Source: Nereocystis luetkeana
Lineage: Eukaryota; Sar; Phaeophyceae; Laminariales; Laminariaceae
Assembly (NCBI GenBank): GCA_031213475.1
Contig: JARUPZ010000004.1
Coordinates: 434,001 to 498,000 of the forward strand
Reading direction: 5' to 3'
DNA: 64,000 nucleotides
Part shown: one piece after another, positions 33,500 through 45,993 of the stretch
Layout: each line of letters starts with the position of its first letter
How positions within the stretch are numbered: position 1 is the stretch's first letter
Notes under the pieces: model-generated
Told to the model about the DNA's origin: nothing
What the model saw: the letters and a program-made list of their open reading frames with translations, nothing else
Databases searched by the model: none
Made by a program: the position numbers and the translations under genes

Positions 33500-34260
33500 A
33501 CATTCGTCGCATCGATGATTCATGCAAAGCGACTCAGGTTGGGACACAAACGTAGTCATCCCCTACCAGGTCTGCCTGTTGAGCAGGTTCTCGTTACGAA
33601 ACGTGAAGTGTATTGGAACCTTCGAGATACACGGAGAGCAGCTTCGTTCCACAAATCAGTCCGGTCACGAAGGAGACCAAACCAAAGGGGCTCGGATTAA
33701 ACCTCGCCCTAAAAAACCCTGTTTTCTCGTCGAAGACATGCGGCCCAAATAATACAAATACGTTTCCACCACCTAAAGTTGGGGTAAATATCGGTATTAT
33801 GAGTTATTTCAAGGCAAAGTACATACCCGGTACCATAACACTAGCCCACTCTCATGAGCCGAATCTGGTGTATACATACTATACAACTATAGTACGCGAC
33901 AGCACTCAACAATTTCGGACTTTATCATTAGACGGTCGAGTCTCGGACGAAGAGAATTAGGAATGTGGCTATTTTGATGCTAAAAGTATAGTAGGGCACA
34001 CCGTACCTTATTGACAGTACGACGTACACCTCAAGCCTGCTCCAAATTAGTATACCAGGTATTATTACTGTAAGTGGTATCGCATTACGCGATGCCAACA
34101 TATGGGAAATTCGGGGGAAAATCGTTTCCAGGAACTAGCACAAGGGTCAAAGATGCGGCTCCCCAAAATCCAGGCCCACATTTCCAAACGGCGAGGCGAC
34201 GGAGCCGAGCAGGAATGCCAAGACAACTACACTAGAAGTAAAGGAGGCCGATCACTGAAT
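33500..34260. repeat. Diverged direct repeat right of the Ty3 element
   Basis: Partner of 26370-26850 with the same block order. It is longer (about 750 against 480 bp), with a large insertion-like difference around 33640-33830. Confidence 0.5.
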
Positions 34261-34634
34261 GCTGGTATTCATTGGCTGTGTGTATGTCAGCACGGTATCG
34301 CGATCCAGATCGTTTTAGCCCCACCTTGCCCCGTGGGTAGAGAGGATGGGTGACACGACCACTGAAACACTGGGTCTCATGCCGCACCGAGATCCGGGGA
34401 TATGAACTTCTCCTCCCCGGGTGGCGCTGGAATCTAGCCCGTGATCACAAAACAGGCTAGACACAAAGCGCCTCGATGAAAGAAACAAACACGCACAAAC
34501 TAGTGCCATGTACGCGCACCGCAGTAGTACCAGCACTCAAGGAAACGGTACTCGTACTACCGTATATTAAGAACGAGCTGGGTTCGGTATACATACATAC
34601 CATCCCGCCCCACTTTTGTATGTTTTTCATTCCA

Positions 34635-34985
34635 TGACATTGATTATCATCGCCCTTCTGTTCCCTCTGCCTCCTACGCAGTCGTAACTCACACCCGGGG
34701 TCACGTAGAGTAGTAGTGGGCTCTTCTCCCCCCTCCCCACTGCGGTACGCGCCTTCTAATCTTATCCTTCTAATCTTATCGCGAGAAGAGTTCAGCACTC
34801 TCTTCCCTCGTCAACTACCGTAGAATTAACTGTGCTACCCACGCTATCTACAAACAAGCGCCCTCGACAGATGGCGTCATTTCAGAAAAAAAGCGCGAGA
34901 CAGAGATTTTAACCCACGAGTCCAACCCTAGTAATGGTGGTATTTCGAGGTAAACCACTAGACCATCAGGGCGACCGGCTAGGGT
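34635..34985 (-). mobile_element. SINE family A, old diverged copy
   Basis: Minus strand: head GGTCGCCCTGATGGTCTAGT, a decayed B box (GGGTTAAAATC), then a core with GCGATAAGATTAGAAGG and a CACCCGGGGTCACGTAG-like block. Clearly older than the other copies. Confidence 0.75.
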
Positions 34986-35834
34986 TGCGACCAAATAGTA
35001 CGTATCAGGAACGCACCCATGGTATAGTCTCTGCACGTATGATATACCCGAAACAAACGAAACAAGCAAAAAAACAAGACAAGAGTACGAAGAAGAGAAA
35101 AAAAAACACGAAAGGAAAAAAAAGAGAGAGCGAGAGAAACAAGTAAGCCCAAAGAAAACAAAATCCACTCTGGAGGGAACCGGAAGGACCGTTGGAAAGA
35201 CCGTTGGCGTATACTGCTGTAGATATGAATTACCGAACGTTCGTTACATTTTCGACCTGAGTGATACTACTACCGCGCTATTATAGCATACACACAAGAA
35301 GGAATACAACAAGCACAAAAATGACCAAAACATGAAGCAAGACAAAAGAAAACAAAAGAAAAAACAACAAAATGCAACAAACTGCCACGAAAACAAACAA
35401 AAACAAACTGCAGCGAAACGTCTAACAAAAACAAAGAAGAGCCCGAGAGCAAAAAGCAACAAGCTGTGCAATCAAATGCGACAAAATGCAGCCCACCGCA
35501 AGGCTGCAAGGGTCCAACGAGAGCCAAGCATCTACAAAATGCAACTATTGAATAAGATGCAACAAAGAAACACAATACCAACAAACAAGCTTCAGAACGC
35601 TCTCCGCCACGCCCACCGTGAAGTAAGACACACGACAACGAGCTACGCGACCTCCTACCGTACGTTCACGGGGTGTTCTAATTCGCGAACGAAACTATCA
35701 TGAAGCAGGGGGCTTTTATCCCACACTATCAAACCCACCGTACAACAAGAAACAGCAACACGGAGCACGGGGGGGTGAGGAGCGGGATAGGGGGACAGGC
35801 TGAAGGCCAGCCCCCAACAAGCTTGGTCCCGGTA
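34986..35834. other. A-rich stretch, no gene recognised
   Basis: 35050-35160 and 35290-35590 are strongly A-rich on the plus strand, giving spurious Lys/Asn or Phe/Leu/Cys frames. Confidence 0.5.
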
Positions 35835-36340
35835 CGGTGCAGCGCACATACAACGACAGTTGCAATGCTGCGCACACCAGCCAGGACTTGGGTCCGGCAC
35901 TGCACTACGAACACACTACAGCTATAGCACTGCTGCTCACACCAGGCACAACTAAACACAACACACCGCATTAAAACGTGGGCGCAGGCGCAGCGCACAT
36001 ACAACAATACCAGGTAGCAGATAAACTTCCGCGCAAACCAGCCAGGACTTGGGTCCGGCACGGTACGGCGAACATACTATAGCTATAGCACTGCTGCTTA
36101 CATCAGGCAAGACTAAACGCAACAAGCCGCATTAAAACGTTGATGCAGCGCACATACAACAGCAGCTGCACTGCTGCGCAAACCAGCCAGGACTTTGGTC
36201 CGGCGCGGCACTACGAACATACTGCAGCTCTACGTAGCACTGCTGCTTACACCAGCCAGGACTTTCGTCCAGCACGGTGCGTCGAATATACTACAGTTGT
36301 ATGGCTGCTGCTCGCACCAGCCAAGACTTTTGTATTTTCA
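35835..36340. repeat. Degenerate minisatellite with CACCAGCCAGGACTT
   Basis: At least five imperfect units, alternating about 85 and 150 bp, contain GCGCACATACAAC, CACCAGCCAGGACTTGGGTC and CACTGCTGCT. Confidence 0.8.
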
Positions 36341-38215
36341 CCGAGCACTATGTACATGTACCGGGTATGCATGATACGATGCCCTCATGTGGCACGGTTC
36401 CAGCATGATGAAAGAAGCAGAGCTAGCTTCAAACCAATCGCATCACAAAGGGGCGGGGGGCTTCAAAGGTCCCCAAACACGGCAACGCTTCATCCCGGCA
36501 CGGTGTAGTTAACGCATGTATGATACGCTTCACACACCAGCCTGGACCAAGAATGACACTGAGTGATGACTGCCCCTACCCGACACGCTCCCCCCCCGAC
36601 ACCCCCACCCACTCCAACACGACACATGCTCTCCACCCTGGTACGGTGTAACGCACGTACAGCGCACGCCGGCCCGGGCGAGAGGCTAGAGGGCACGCCG
36701 CCCGATCGACCCCTTGCTTACACCGTCCACGTCAAGCGACGCCCATGAAACCCCCCCCCTAACATTTTTTGGGCGCGCGACGTCCACCATCCTCCTTCTA
36801 CTACCGATCAGGTGGACGAAAAATATAACGTGATTAAACCGACCTATTTTCTACTAATATGAGTATATACCACTAACAACAATAACTGTGTAACGTAACG
36901 TGACAATAGTGATAGATGCTACAGGAAACGTAACGTGCATGGCACTAGTCGACCACCGTAGGTCTATTAATAGTGCTGCACCCTAAAATCTAGATGACGA
37001 CACAGCTAGTGCTACCATACATCCTAAAACATCAATGGCAGCACAAGTAGTGCTGCACCCTTCGTACACTACAGTAATCATCCACCAAAAACAACACAGG
37101 AGGGCAGGCTAGTCCCTCACGGCGGCAAAAAAAAACATCACTCAAACCAGCAAATCAATACAATAAAAAACCAACCAAAAACAAACTCAATCAATCAATT
37201 AACCAACAATTCAACCACCCCCTCAAGAAAATTAAAAAAGAAAGGGGGGGAGTCATGTTCCCCGTTCAATCCGATCCAATCCAGAAAAAAAAAATGACGG
37301 TGAGCCATCTAGCCAATCCAAAAACGCTAAACGATTCGGGCGCGAAATTCCCTTTCTCTCTGATTTAATGAAAAAACAAATATTTATTCCTTCCATCCAT
37401 TCACTCTCCTACTCTAAAATGCAGAAAACGATCGGCGAGAGATGCCTACGACAGCCGCCGGGCTCTTCCCGGACTGGCCATGGGAAGGTGTGGCGTGGGC
37501 TTATACTGTACCTTCCATCTCCAACAGAACAAACATCATGGACCAGAACAATCTCCTTTCCGTTCCTCCCCTCCCCTCCCCTCGCCTCTCCTCTCCTCTC
37601 CGAAAACAAAAGTGTGACGGGCGAGGACGCATAACTTTCCTCTCCAAAACACACAAAAAAACGCCGCCCCCCTCCACCCCCAACTCGTCAACGCGGACGC
37701 AGCCACAACACCACTTCCCCTCTCTTCCTTTTCCCACCCTCTGCCCGTTCCCCCATATCTCCCTCCCCCCCTTGGCCATGCATGAGATCGAGTACACCCC
37801 CCCCTTGCTCCTTACGTACTACCAATGACTTCGACCCTGTCACCCATATGCAATAAACTGCGTTCCACCCGCGGTTTTTGTTTTTAGCACATAGGATGCA
37901 GCTCACCCTTCACTCGACTTGCCGAACACCTCACGGCACTTCGCGCTTGGTGCAAGTAATGTCTGCCAGGCAGGTGAAAACCCGACGTGCTCCGCCTTGC
38001 CGTTGTAGGGGTGCGAGGGTCCGTGCTCATAGAATTATGGTCATGCAGAACATGAGTACACCCTCCCCCCCCCCCTCCTCCCCCATCTCCCCCATCTTCC
38101 CTCCCTCACCCTAATTACGCCTACCCCCGAAACCAGAGTCCCATCCATCAGCACCACGCAATATAAAAAGGAGCCCATTCAGGTTTAGTCGCTGCTGTCG
38201 GTGCCCGAGCCGCAC
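36341..38215. other. No gene recognised
   Basis: C-rich and A-rich low-complexity patches (36570-36640, 37100-37260, 37560-37800, 38050-38110). Frames here reflect composition. Confidence 0.5.
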
Positions 38216-38219
38216 GCAT

Positions 38220-38425
38220 TGATGCAAGATCTAGACAATCTACTGTAGATTGTGATGAAAAATCTCAAGTTCAATCGTTGATCTGAATCGTCATTTCGAT
38301 CGTGTATCTAAACCCTCATTTTGAGCGTGATCAAAATCGTCATGTCGATCGCGTGATCGAAAATGTCATTTACATCGTGACCTAGACCGTCAACTAGATC
38401 GCCATCTAGATCGTGATCTGAATCG
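38220..38425. repeat. Degenerate repeats with TCGATCGTGATC
   Basis: About eight imperfect units of 20-24 bp on the theme AATCGTCAT, TCGATCGTGATC. Confidence 0.75.
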
Positions 38426-38553
38426 TCATCTGCCAAAAAGTGAAAGCAAAAAGGTCCAGCGAGCCGATCCAAGCTCCACCGCCGCTGCCCGAGCCGCGCC
38501 CGGTGCCACCGCGAGCACCGTTTGCACCACGCCCTCATCGGTCTCTCATTTAC

Positions 38554-38816
38554 CTACTGGTACGGCAAACCCCCCCCCCACCCTCCTCTCCCCCAACGCC
38601 TCTCTCTCTCCGCCCGTTCGCGGGCTTCGTGCTCCGCCACCACGCGCTTGAAGAACTCCATCTCTCGCTCGAAATACGCCTCCTCTTGACGCTTCAACTC
38701 CTCTCGGTGCTCGACCTCCGCAGCGTTCGCATCCACAGCCTTCCGGACCAGGTCAAACCAGAACTTGTAGTGTAGCTGATTGGGTAGGTCGAGCTCGCCG
38801 AAGAGTAGCGCCATCT
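38554..38816 (-). CDS. Last exon of a two-exon gene; coiled-coil protein
   Basis: Acceptor GGCACAG at 38817; the exon opens with two bases that complete a Glu codon with the base left over from exon 39860-40109. It encodes EMALLFGELDLPNQLHYKFW, then VRKAVDANAAEVEHREELKR and a long acidic/basic helix with many Glu and Arg (QEEAYFEREMEFFKRVVAEH), ending GGLPYQ and TAG at 38554-38556. The helix probably forms a coiled coil. No known family recognised. Confidence 0.6.
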
Positions 38817-39859
38817 CTGTGCCACACACGAAGAAGCCGCCAAGCGGAACGCACGTTCGGGCAACGTCACATAGGGTACCGTGTAGGATAGGCGGGTTCG
38901 CAACGCAAGAGAAGAGAGGCGCGCTATGTTTACGGTACACAGGGGTTACAACTAGGGGTACTGTCACACTTCTGAGTCCAAACATTCTGACCTGATGGAG
39001 ATCTTCAACTCTCTCAAACTACCCGATATCTTGCGAACCGGTGTTAATTTAATGTACTTTACAATAGCATTTGTTAGATATCTGGACCATGGGATTGTGT
39101 ACGTATGCCAGGCTTTAGCATACGATGACTTTCAAAGGCGGTTTTCGGGTGAGCTTCGTATAGGTATGGTACAGCAGTAGCACACCTCACGTCGAGACTT
39201 TCACGCCATTACTGTAGGTAGGTACTACATATATACTCCGACTGTATAGCATGCGTCTGCTGCAGATAATCACTACGGCCTTGATTGAGTTTTTACAAAG
39301 CTTGCGCGTGCGTGGTGAACGTGAAGCCCTGGCTGGTGAACACAGCAAGGCGTTCTTACAGTAGTATAGGCGAGGCCCGTGAAAAACTACGTTGTACCAG
39401 GTGTTTGGTATGGAAATTACAAAAAAAAAAAAAAACATACCAGACAGGAAAAAAAAACTACTGTACGACCACTGTATAACATCGACAAGATGTTTTCCGA
39501 ATGAGTGTTTTTCCGTACAGCACCCGATACCAGGGTATGTCGCTTCACATGGCTTGCGTAGGCGGCCCCTGCTTCGATAGCAGAGAGGAAACGTTATAGG
39601 GGAGCGGGGTTGCACTCGCTCTACGAGCGGAGGGAATTTTGGGCAGGATATGCACGCAGTTCCTCGAGACTTGAGGTCATCGCTCCCATAGCCCCCACCG
39701 TCATCTCACCGAACGCTGCGCCATTGAACATATCGTCAGCATCGCCCGTTCATGTCCGCCACCCAACTCTAGAAGCGGGGCTTGGCGACAATCTACTGTA
39801 AGTAAACCGACAGGCACTGTCTCACGGGGGAATCCCGAATGCGAAAAATATTGTATCAC

Positions 39860-40109
39860 CTTCGAGCATAGCCGCCCGCTCGATAGGATCGTCCTCTTCC
39901 TCGATTCCTCCACCCTGCATCCCGTCCTTGTGCTCGCCTCCTCGGCCCTCCGCTCCGTCCTGGTCGTATGCCGTCGGCTCCGGGGGATACGGATACTCCT
40001 CGAGACGAGCTAGAGCGTCTCTGATTTGACGATTCATCCACTCGTCCATGACAAAGTTCATCTCTGCGCCGGAGAGCGAGGGGGGGGAGGGGGGGGGGGG
40101 CGTACTCAT
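39860..40109 (-). CDS. First exon of the same two-exon gene
   Basis: Starts at a true ATG (40109) with MSTPPPPSPPSLSGAEMNF, then DEWMNRQIRDALARLEEYPY and an acidic Gly-rich end (EEEDDPIERAAMLE). The donor is CGAAG|GTGATA at 39859, one base over, which fits the next exon at 38816; the intron would be 1043 bp. The joined protein would be about 170 residues. An acceptor-like CTAAG|GC 14 bases upstream of the ATG has a phase that would also permit this to be an inner exon of a longer gene, so the start is not certain. Confidence 0.55.
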
Positions 40110-40490
40110 TTGTTGCTTGCCTTAGCCATTCGGTCATTGACCTCACACATTTTTTCGAAACGGGAGCGGGGCGGGGGGGGCGGCGGGTATCATAAATAGA
40201 AATAGTTTCACCTTGAAAAAAAAGTGTACCTCACACTGCTTCCGGTAGCATGAAGCAAAACGTGATTATGCCTTCCAGGTTGACCGTTCGCTGTACTAGT
40301 GCAACGTCAAAGAGAACGCCGCCGCCCCTCCCGCCATCGAGGCTGCAGTACTACTCCCCCCCCCGCGAGACCATCAGGCGTGCGCCTCCGTATGGAAAAT
40401 AGGAGATTGTATACAGTGTACACACTTTACTGCTATTGTTTGGAGGCCACGCGAGCTGTCGGTCACGTTTGTAATCGTGGCTTCTGGCAG

Positions 40491-40526
40491 GCAAAGCTCA
40501 ACCAGGCGGCGGCGCAGCTAACGCAG
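40491..40526 (+). CDS. Candidate 36-bp micro-exon
   Basis: Flanked by TTCTGGCAG and CAG|GTAAGA; exactly 12 codons (AKLNQAAAQLTQ). No partner exon was identified, so it may be coincidence. Confidence 0.25.
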
Positions 40527-42204
40527 GTAAGAACACTCTTCGAACGATAGGGGTCTGTCGAAACACGAGCGTAATTCTGCCCTACTGTTCCGTGAGTGCG
40601 TTCCTCTTGAATTCGAAGACAACGGTCCACAGTTCAGTCGCCAGATTGTAGAATTTGTTTCTCGCGCGTTCGGTTGCTGTCGCAAGGTTCGGAGATGTCT
40701 CAAAACACCCCGCGATTGTTTTCTCCAAATGTTGTCATACAAACCTGCCCATTTCTAGGGCGTTTGGTTGTTTGCGTACATATCCGTGTTAATATACCAG
40801 GCACAATCTGTGATTGAATAAAATCGTCATGATATTCATACAATCGGTCAGTTCGGTGGTGCTGCTGACATTTTTAGGTCGTTTATTATGCGGATCAGAT
40901 TCTATTCGGTTCGATTTCGGCTTTTCTGAAGTTGTTTATGTGCGTGTTTGGCCCACAAACCAAGGAAATCAGGCACGTATTTCTCGGAACGAGCGCAGAG
41001 TCGGTATCTCCCTCAGACACCCGCTTCTCCAGAGCGTCGTCCTAAATCTTGCCCAATGTGCATAAATTCGACGGGGAAAACAAATGAAGCAATCCCTCGT
41101 CAGAAAACAGGCCAATTTCCTGATTTGGAGCTATATACTATCAGGTACCAGGGTATGTCGCATCAATAGTTCAGTTTTAGTGGCGGTGGCGTAATTAGAT
41201 ATTTGTTCACTATTAATAGTGGTACCGCGCAGCACCGCAGGACTCAAAATAACTGTAACGTAAGGTAACAAACAACACACACGGCGAACCAAATAGACCC
41301 TGCCACCCAGACAGGTACGCCTGAACCGCTTCTGCACGCAACATACACGTACAAATACGTGTATCCATCCAACCACCCACCCACCTCCCACCTACACCCA
41401 CCACATACGGCTAGCTGTACAGTATACGTTCTGCAATAATAGGTGGGTACCAGGTACGTACGTATAGACAGCAAGGACACACACCTACCCACCTATACCC
41501 AGCCTGCCACTCCTGAAGTTACGTACGCCCACCCGCCCGCCCACCCACCCACAACATACAGCAGTACAGCAATACGTACAGCAGCATACCTTGTACATAC
41601 ATTAGGTTGCTTTTGCTGTATGCTGTGTTGTACTGAGAGATGCACTTTTTTTATTATCCGCCGCCATATCGGGAAGCCGGCGACCCGTCACTGCTGCTGT
41701 GTATTAGAAATTTTGTATCCCCAAGTTAGGGTGGGGGTTACTTGACTACAGGATCTGTCTGGCTAACTCTTTACTCCGTATGTTTTTTTTTTAATCCTCC
41801 GGCCGATTGGTAAAAATAGAGCTTCAGCTCACCATACTGCCACGTTTAGAGTACGTGTCGAGTGTCAATTTAACCCGTAACTCCCTTTGCAACAGCAGAG
41901 AGCCGACTGACTGCCTTTCGACTATGACTCGGAATTTGGGAAAAATATGGTTTGCCTTTTGTTTCGATTTTGTTTCGATTTCTTAATCTTGAAGTTAATG
42001 TGGGAAGTTGTACCTTGAAATCAGTGTGGTAGGGACTACAGTATCTCGCTCAGTCGATTTTGATTCGAGCAAGGAAAATCCTTGTTTTTTCTTTCTTTCA
42101 GTTATTTCTCAAAACATGATACCTTGAGAATAGTTCGGTATTTTTAGCTTGGATTTAGCGTGGTTGTTTGTATTCTAGTTTTGTGTGGGGACGAGTTTCT
42201 TAAT
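40527..42204. other. No gene recognised
   Basis: AT-rich with ACC/GTGGG-rich patches around 41290-41550. The repeat shared with 16427 is at 41794-41845. Confidence 0.45.
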
Positions 42205-42473
42205 TTAGTGTGGGTAATTTATGTTGAATATAGTGCGGGGACGACCCCGGGTATGAAACGTCAACGGAAAAAATGTTGGGAAATCTCTCCTTTCCCGCGG
42301 ATACGGCGCCTTCTCGGGGAGCGCGCGACCCGTCCCCGGGAGAGCGCCTGCCTCTCTACGCCGCCTACTCGCCGGGGTCACCGAGGGCCGATGTGTGGGG
42401 GGAGCGTGGCGCGGGCGTGCGCCCGCGGGCGGTCGGATGGCGCTCGATGGAGTCCGGTCTTCCGCGGGGCATG
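42205..42473 (-). CDS. Large WW gene, candidate last exon
   Basis: Acceptor CTGTTTTAG at 42474; two opening bases fit the single base left by the exon ending at 42858. The reading stays open for 88 residues, basic and Pro/Arg-rich (CPAEDRTPSSAIRPPAG start), and ends at TAA (42205-42207). The GC-rich part covers about 42290-42473, as expected for coding DNA here. A competing plus-strand first exon (ATG 42273, donor CAG|GTATAA at 42483) is also open, so strand is not fully settled. Confidence 0.45.
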
Positions 42474-42531
42474 CTAAAACAGGTATAACTACGAATATCC
42501 CAATTACGAGAAATCATACTATTGTACTTAC

Positions 42532-42583
42532 TGTACGTACGTACGTACGTACGTACGTACGTACGTACGTACGTACGTACGTA
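42532..42583. repeat. (GTAC)13 microsatellite
   Basis: Thirteen perfect units of a self-complementary tetranucleotide, lying in the presumed last intron of the WW gene. Confidence 0.97.
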
Positions 42584-42857
42584 GGCGCATTTTACCAAGA
42601 TAATTTTGAGGAGGCGATACATTCGCAATACAACAATTCGGGACCCTGTAATGACTAATTTCCACCTCCAAGGGAGACGATCGAGACGATAACTATTATT
42701 AATAATAGAATAATACTGATGATGCCTTGGAAACGGACAAGGAGGGCGGAGGACGGGGAATCAGATACCAGACATCTACATTACCAGGTACCAGGTATGC
42801 GTAGCTGGTATCGCCTCAGAAGACGGTACCACGCCTGTCGAAACCCAGGAACCTCAC

Positions 42858-44513
42858 CGTTCATCATAATCATCCCATCTGCCTCGTTGTCGAATCCCTC
42901 ATCCCCCCTGTCGCTCTCCGAACTGTTGGCGCCGGTCTTGACACAGCCGTTAACGTCAGGAGCCTGGCTTTCCGGCGTCACACCGCCAAGGGCGGTAGCG
43001 GTAGCGGTAGCGGTGGCAGCGGCGGCGGGGGAAAACACCGTCGCCACCGTAGCCTCTACCGTCGGCAGCGGAGCACCAGGCCTCAGCTGCGGCGGGGGCA
43101 AGAGCTCCAAGGGCATCGGCACTGTGATGGCGGGTCGCTCGGGATGCCTCTCCGCTTGCTCGTCTTCTTCCAACTGCTTCGCCCCCGCCGATCCCTCCTT
43201 CCCTTCCCTCCCTCTCCCACCATCCACGCGCACTCCCCCACCGGCACCGTTTCCCCCCAATTCTTCCGCCACCTCCGTGGCCAGCGCCGGTGGTATCAGC
43301 GGCGGCGACGCTTGGTCGGACAATACTGCACCACGCAAAACGTGCTCGTCGGAGAAGACTATCGCGTCTGACCAAGACCCGTTGGACAGTACTTTCCATG
43401 ACAACGCTCCGCCGTCAGACAGTGTCTCGCCAGACAAGGTTCTGATAGACAGGGTTCCTTCGCCCGCTACCTCGTCTTGGCGGCCACCTGCAATGCCGCG
43501 GCCACCGCCACCGCCACCGCCACCTCCGCCCCCACCGCCACCAACCCCGTGGCCGACACAACCTTCCACGGAGGTGGAGGTTTCCCTCACCCCCAAGGGC
43601 GATCGCCGGAAGTGCTCTGGCCCGGAGGCGGTCAGCCGCAGCGGCGGTGGTATCGGCGGCAGCGTCCCTTGGTCGGACAATACTGCATCAGGCAAGATTT
43701 TATCGTCGGAGAAGATTTTCTTGTCTGACCAAGCCCCGTCGGCCAGTGTGCCGTACGACAAGGCTCCGTCGTCAGACAGTGCTTGGCCAGACAAGGCTCT
43801 GACAGGTACTAATTCCTCACCCGCAGCTGTCTTTTCTTCGGCGGAAACGCTATCGGAGCTGCCACCGCCGTCGTCCTTCTCACCATTGCCGCTACGTGCG
43901 TCGCCCGACTCTAAGTTCCCGTCCATCGCCGTTGCGCGGTCCTCTTGACCTTCAACATCTCTAACCTTAACCTCCGCAGCGGCAGTGTCGATGCTGCCAC
44001 CACTACGGCCGCTGTCGCCGAAGTCGGTGCCGCTGCCATCACCCCCGACACTGCCGCCGCTGCCATTGCCATCATAATCGCTGCCATAGCTGCTCCCTCT
44101 GCTGCTACCGGTGCCGCTGCTTCTCCTGCTAGCGTCTCTTCCCTTGTTGGCTAGCTCGTTCACCGTCCGCCGACCTTGCGACAGCCGCCCACCCGGTCCC
44201 CCCGTAGCCATACCCACCTCATCAGAAACCAACATGTCTGATAGGGGTCTCGCCGCCGAAGACCTAACGCTGTCGACAATATCGTCGGGGGTGGTACCGC
44301 TCGATGCCTTGCCGTTTCCCAAGTGCGCGACCATCCCCACGCCCGGCCCAGACTCCGGTACACCGCCAGCACTACCTCCGCCGTCATCACTTCGGACGGC
44401 GCCGCGATGCACCTCCCTCGATGGCGGCGGCCGCGGCACTAGCTGCTGCGGCTGTGGCTGCGGCTGTGGCTGCGGCTGCGGCGACGGTGGCTGCGGCCTT
44501 GACTCGTCTAGCA
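42858..44513 (-). CDS. Large WW gene, long low-complexity exon
   Basis: Acceptor CATCACAG at 44514 after a C/T-rich tract; donor GAACG|GTGAGG at 42857. Open for 552 codons. It begins VLDESRPQPPSPQPQPQPQ, then Gly/Ser-rich stretches, and has two copies of a 50-residue unit rich in Leu-Ser-Asp (LSDDGALSYGTLADGAWSD and LSDGGALSWKVLSNGSWSD), each ending AVLSDQ and a proline run. No catalytic motif; probably disordered. A 409-codon plus-strand frame covers much of the same DNA but has no matched splice borders. Confidence 0.65.
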
Positions 44514-44996
44514 CTGTGATGGTGGTAGCGTAGTTGGGGGTGAGACGGGTCGAAGGGTTGTCGTGGGGGGAGGGGCAGACGAAGAAATAAGCGAGGGTTC
44601 AAGAGGCTTTACAACATCGGACGGGGCGGGGTTAGCACAGAGCGTAGGCATTTGCAGTTCCAAAAATCCCAACGACATTTCGGATTTACTACCATCTTTA
44701 GTATCGGCGTCAACTGACAGGCATCCGTCACGGGCACAACAGCAACAACAACAATATCTACACCCAACCCAAAGCTCCAGTTCATGTTGGCCTCCCTGGA
44801 GCGGGTGGCGACTGCCGTTAGTGCTTTGGAAGGACCCTGGGTCCGTCTGGGGAACGGTGAGAGAGTCGCGGAGAGCTATGTACCAAAGGTACCAGCAGCA
44901 GTAGCGTCATGGCATTGACACGGTTGGAGCGCAAAAATAAGCGTTATAAATAGTGATGGTGTTAGAGATGGTGTACAGATTGCTCCTCATCCTCAC

Positions 44997-45363
44997 CACC
45001 AGACAATCCCGTCGCTGCTCTGCCTCCAGACAATCCCGCCGTATCCCCCGTGGGGGTCTCATTTCGGCCGTCCTGCTCTGGCACGAACGGTTTCGGTCCC
45101 AATCCTGAGACTGGTCTCGAGACCCGTCCACTATGCGCCGCTATCGTCATCGCCTCTGCGGTCGTCGGCAATGTGACTGCCGAAGACCTGCCCGCAAGTT
45201 CACCACGGCCATCGTCAGCGCCACTCCCCCCGTCGGCAGCGGCGGAGAACGCGGGAGACCCGTCTTCGTCGGACGAGGAAATCCCACCGCGCCTGCTAGA
45301 GGAGCTCGTCGGTGTCGCCCCCGGCAATGGCGGCGTCACCACGCGGACTGGAGCTGACGCTCT
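44997..45363 (-). CDS. Large WW gene, exon with Ser/Asp-rich segment
   Basis: Encodes TSSSSRRGGISSSDEDGSP, then Gly/Asp-rich residues, an AVTLPTTAEAMTIAAHSGR stretch and a C-terminal GLSGGRAATGLSG. Donor GGTG|GTGAGG leaves one base, fitting the exon at 44513. The start is less certain: CACAG at 45364 gives the phase needed after the exon at 49220, but other AGs lie within 20 bases. Confidence 0.55.
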
Positions 45364-45993
45364 CTGTGTGGTAAGTGGTCGACACGTTTACGGTGGTGAG
45401 TACGCACGCGAGAAAGAGGGGGGGGGGGGGGAGGAGGAAACACGGTAGTGAGAAGAAGGCAGAACAGTAGACAAAGAAAGGGAGACAACGTAGACAGGAA
45501 GATGCAAAAGGACAGACAAACCATTAGACAGGAAGTTATTAATAGACATGCAGACAGGCAAATGAGCAGACAGACAAGACAGCTGCAGTATCTATGTAGA
45601 GAGAGCGTTCTACAAGACGAGAAGCGGGAGCAAGCGTTGACGCCAGCGCCGACTACCGCCAACCTCCAGACACATTTGCGGGCGCCGAATATGGAGGATA
45701 AGCGGTACACGATGCGCTGCTTCCGGATAGGAGAGGCGACGAGCCATAAACCACAGCATGGACGGCACACCATGAACGTTTCTTTGGGGTACGTGGGGTG
45801 CGAGCCAGCAACCGTCACAAGCAGATACGTAGAGGTAGCACCGTCCGTGGCCGCGGTGGGGGTGGAGTGCTCTCGCGAAACGGCGTTCACAGAGGAGGAT
45901 GCAGTGTGCACGTTATTACTCACCGTTCCACAGGGCAATCGAAGCTGGACTCACGAGAGATCAAGGTATTAAAAGAAGTTTGGGTATGTATAG

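Noticed and set aside
42273-42482. Plus-strand first exon with ATG and CAG|GTATAA donor
   Set aside because: Possible, but the minus-strand reading fits the phase of the WW gene and ends in a stop; kept as an alternative only.
42719-43948. Plus-strand frame of 409 codons
   Set aside because: Antisense to the longer minus-strand exon, which has matched splice sites on both sides and correct phase; the plus frame lacks them.
45448-45972. Plus-strand frame of 174 codons as the first exon of the nested plus gene
   Set aside because: Its end lies only about 20 bases before the next candidate exon, too short for an intron, and a minus-strand frame covers the same DNA; evidence is balanced, so not called.
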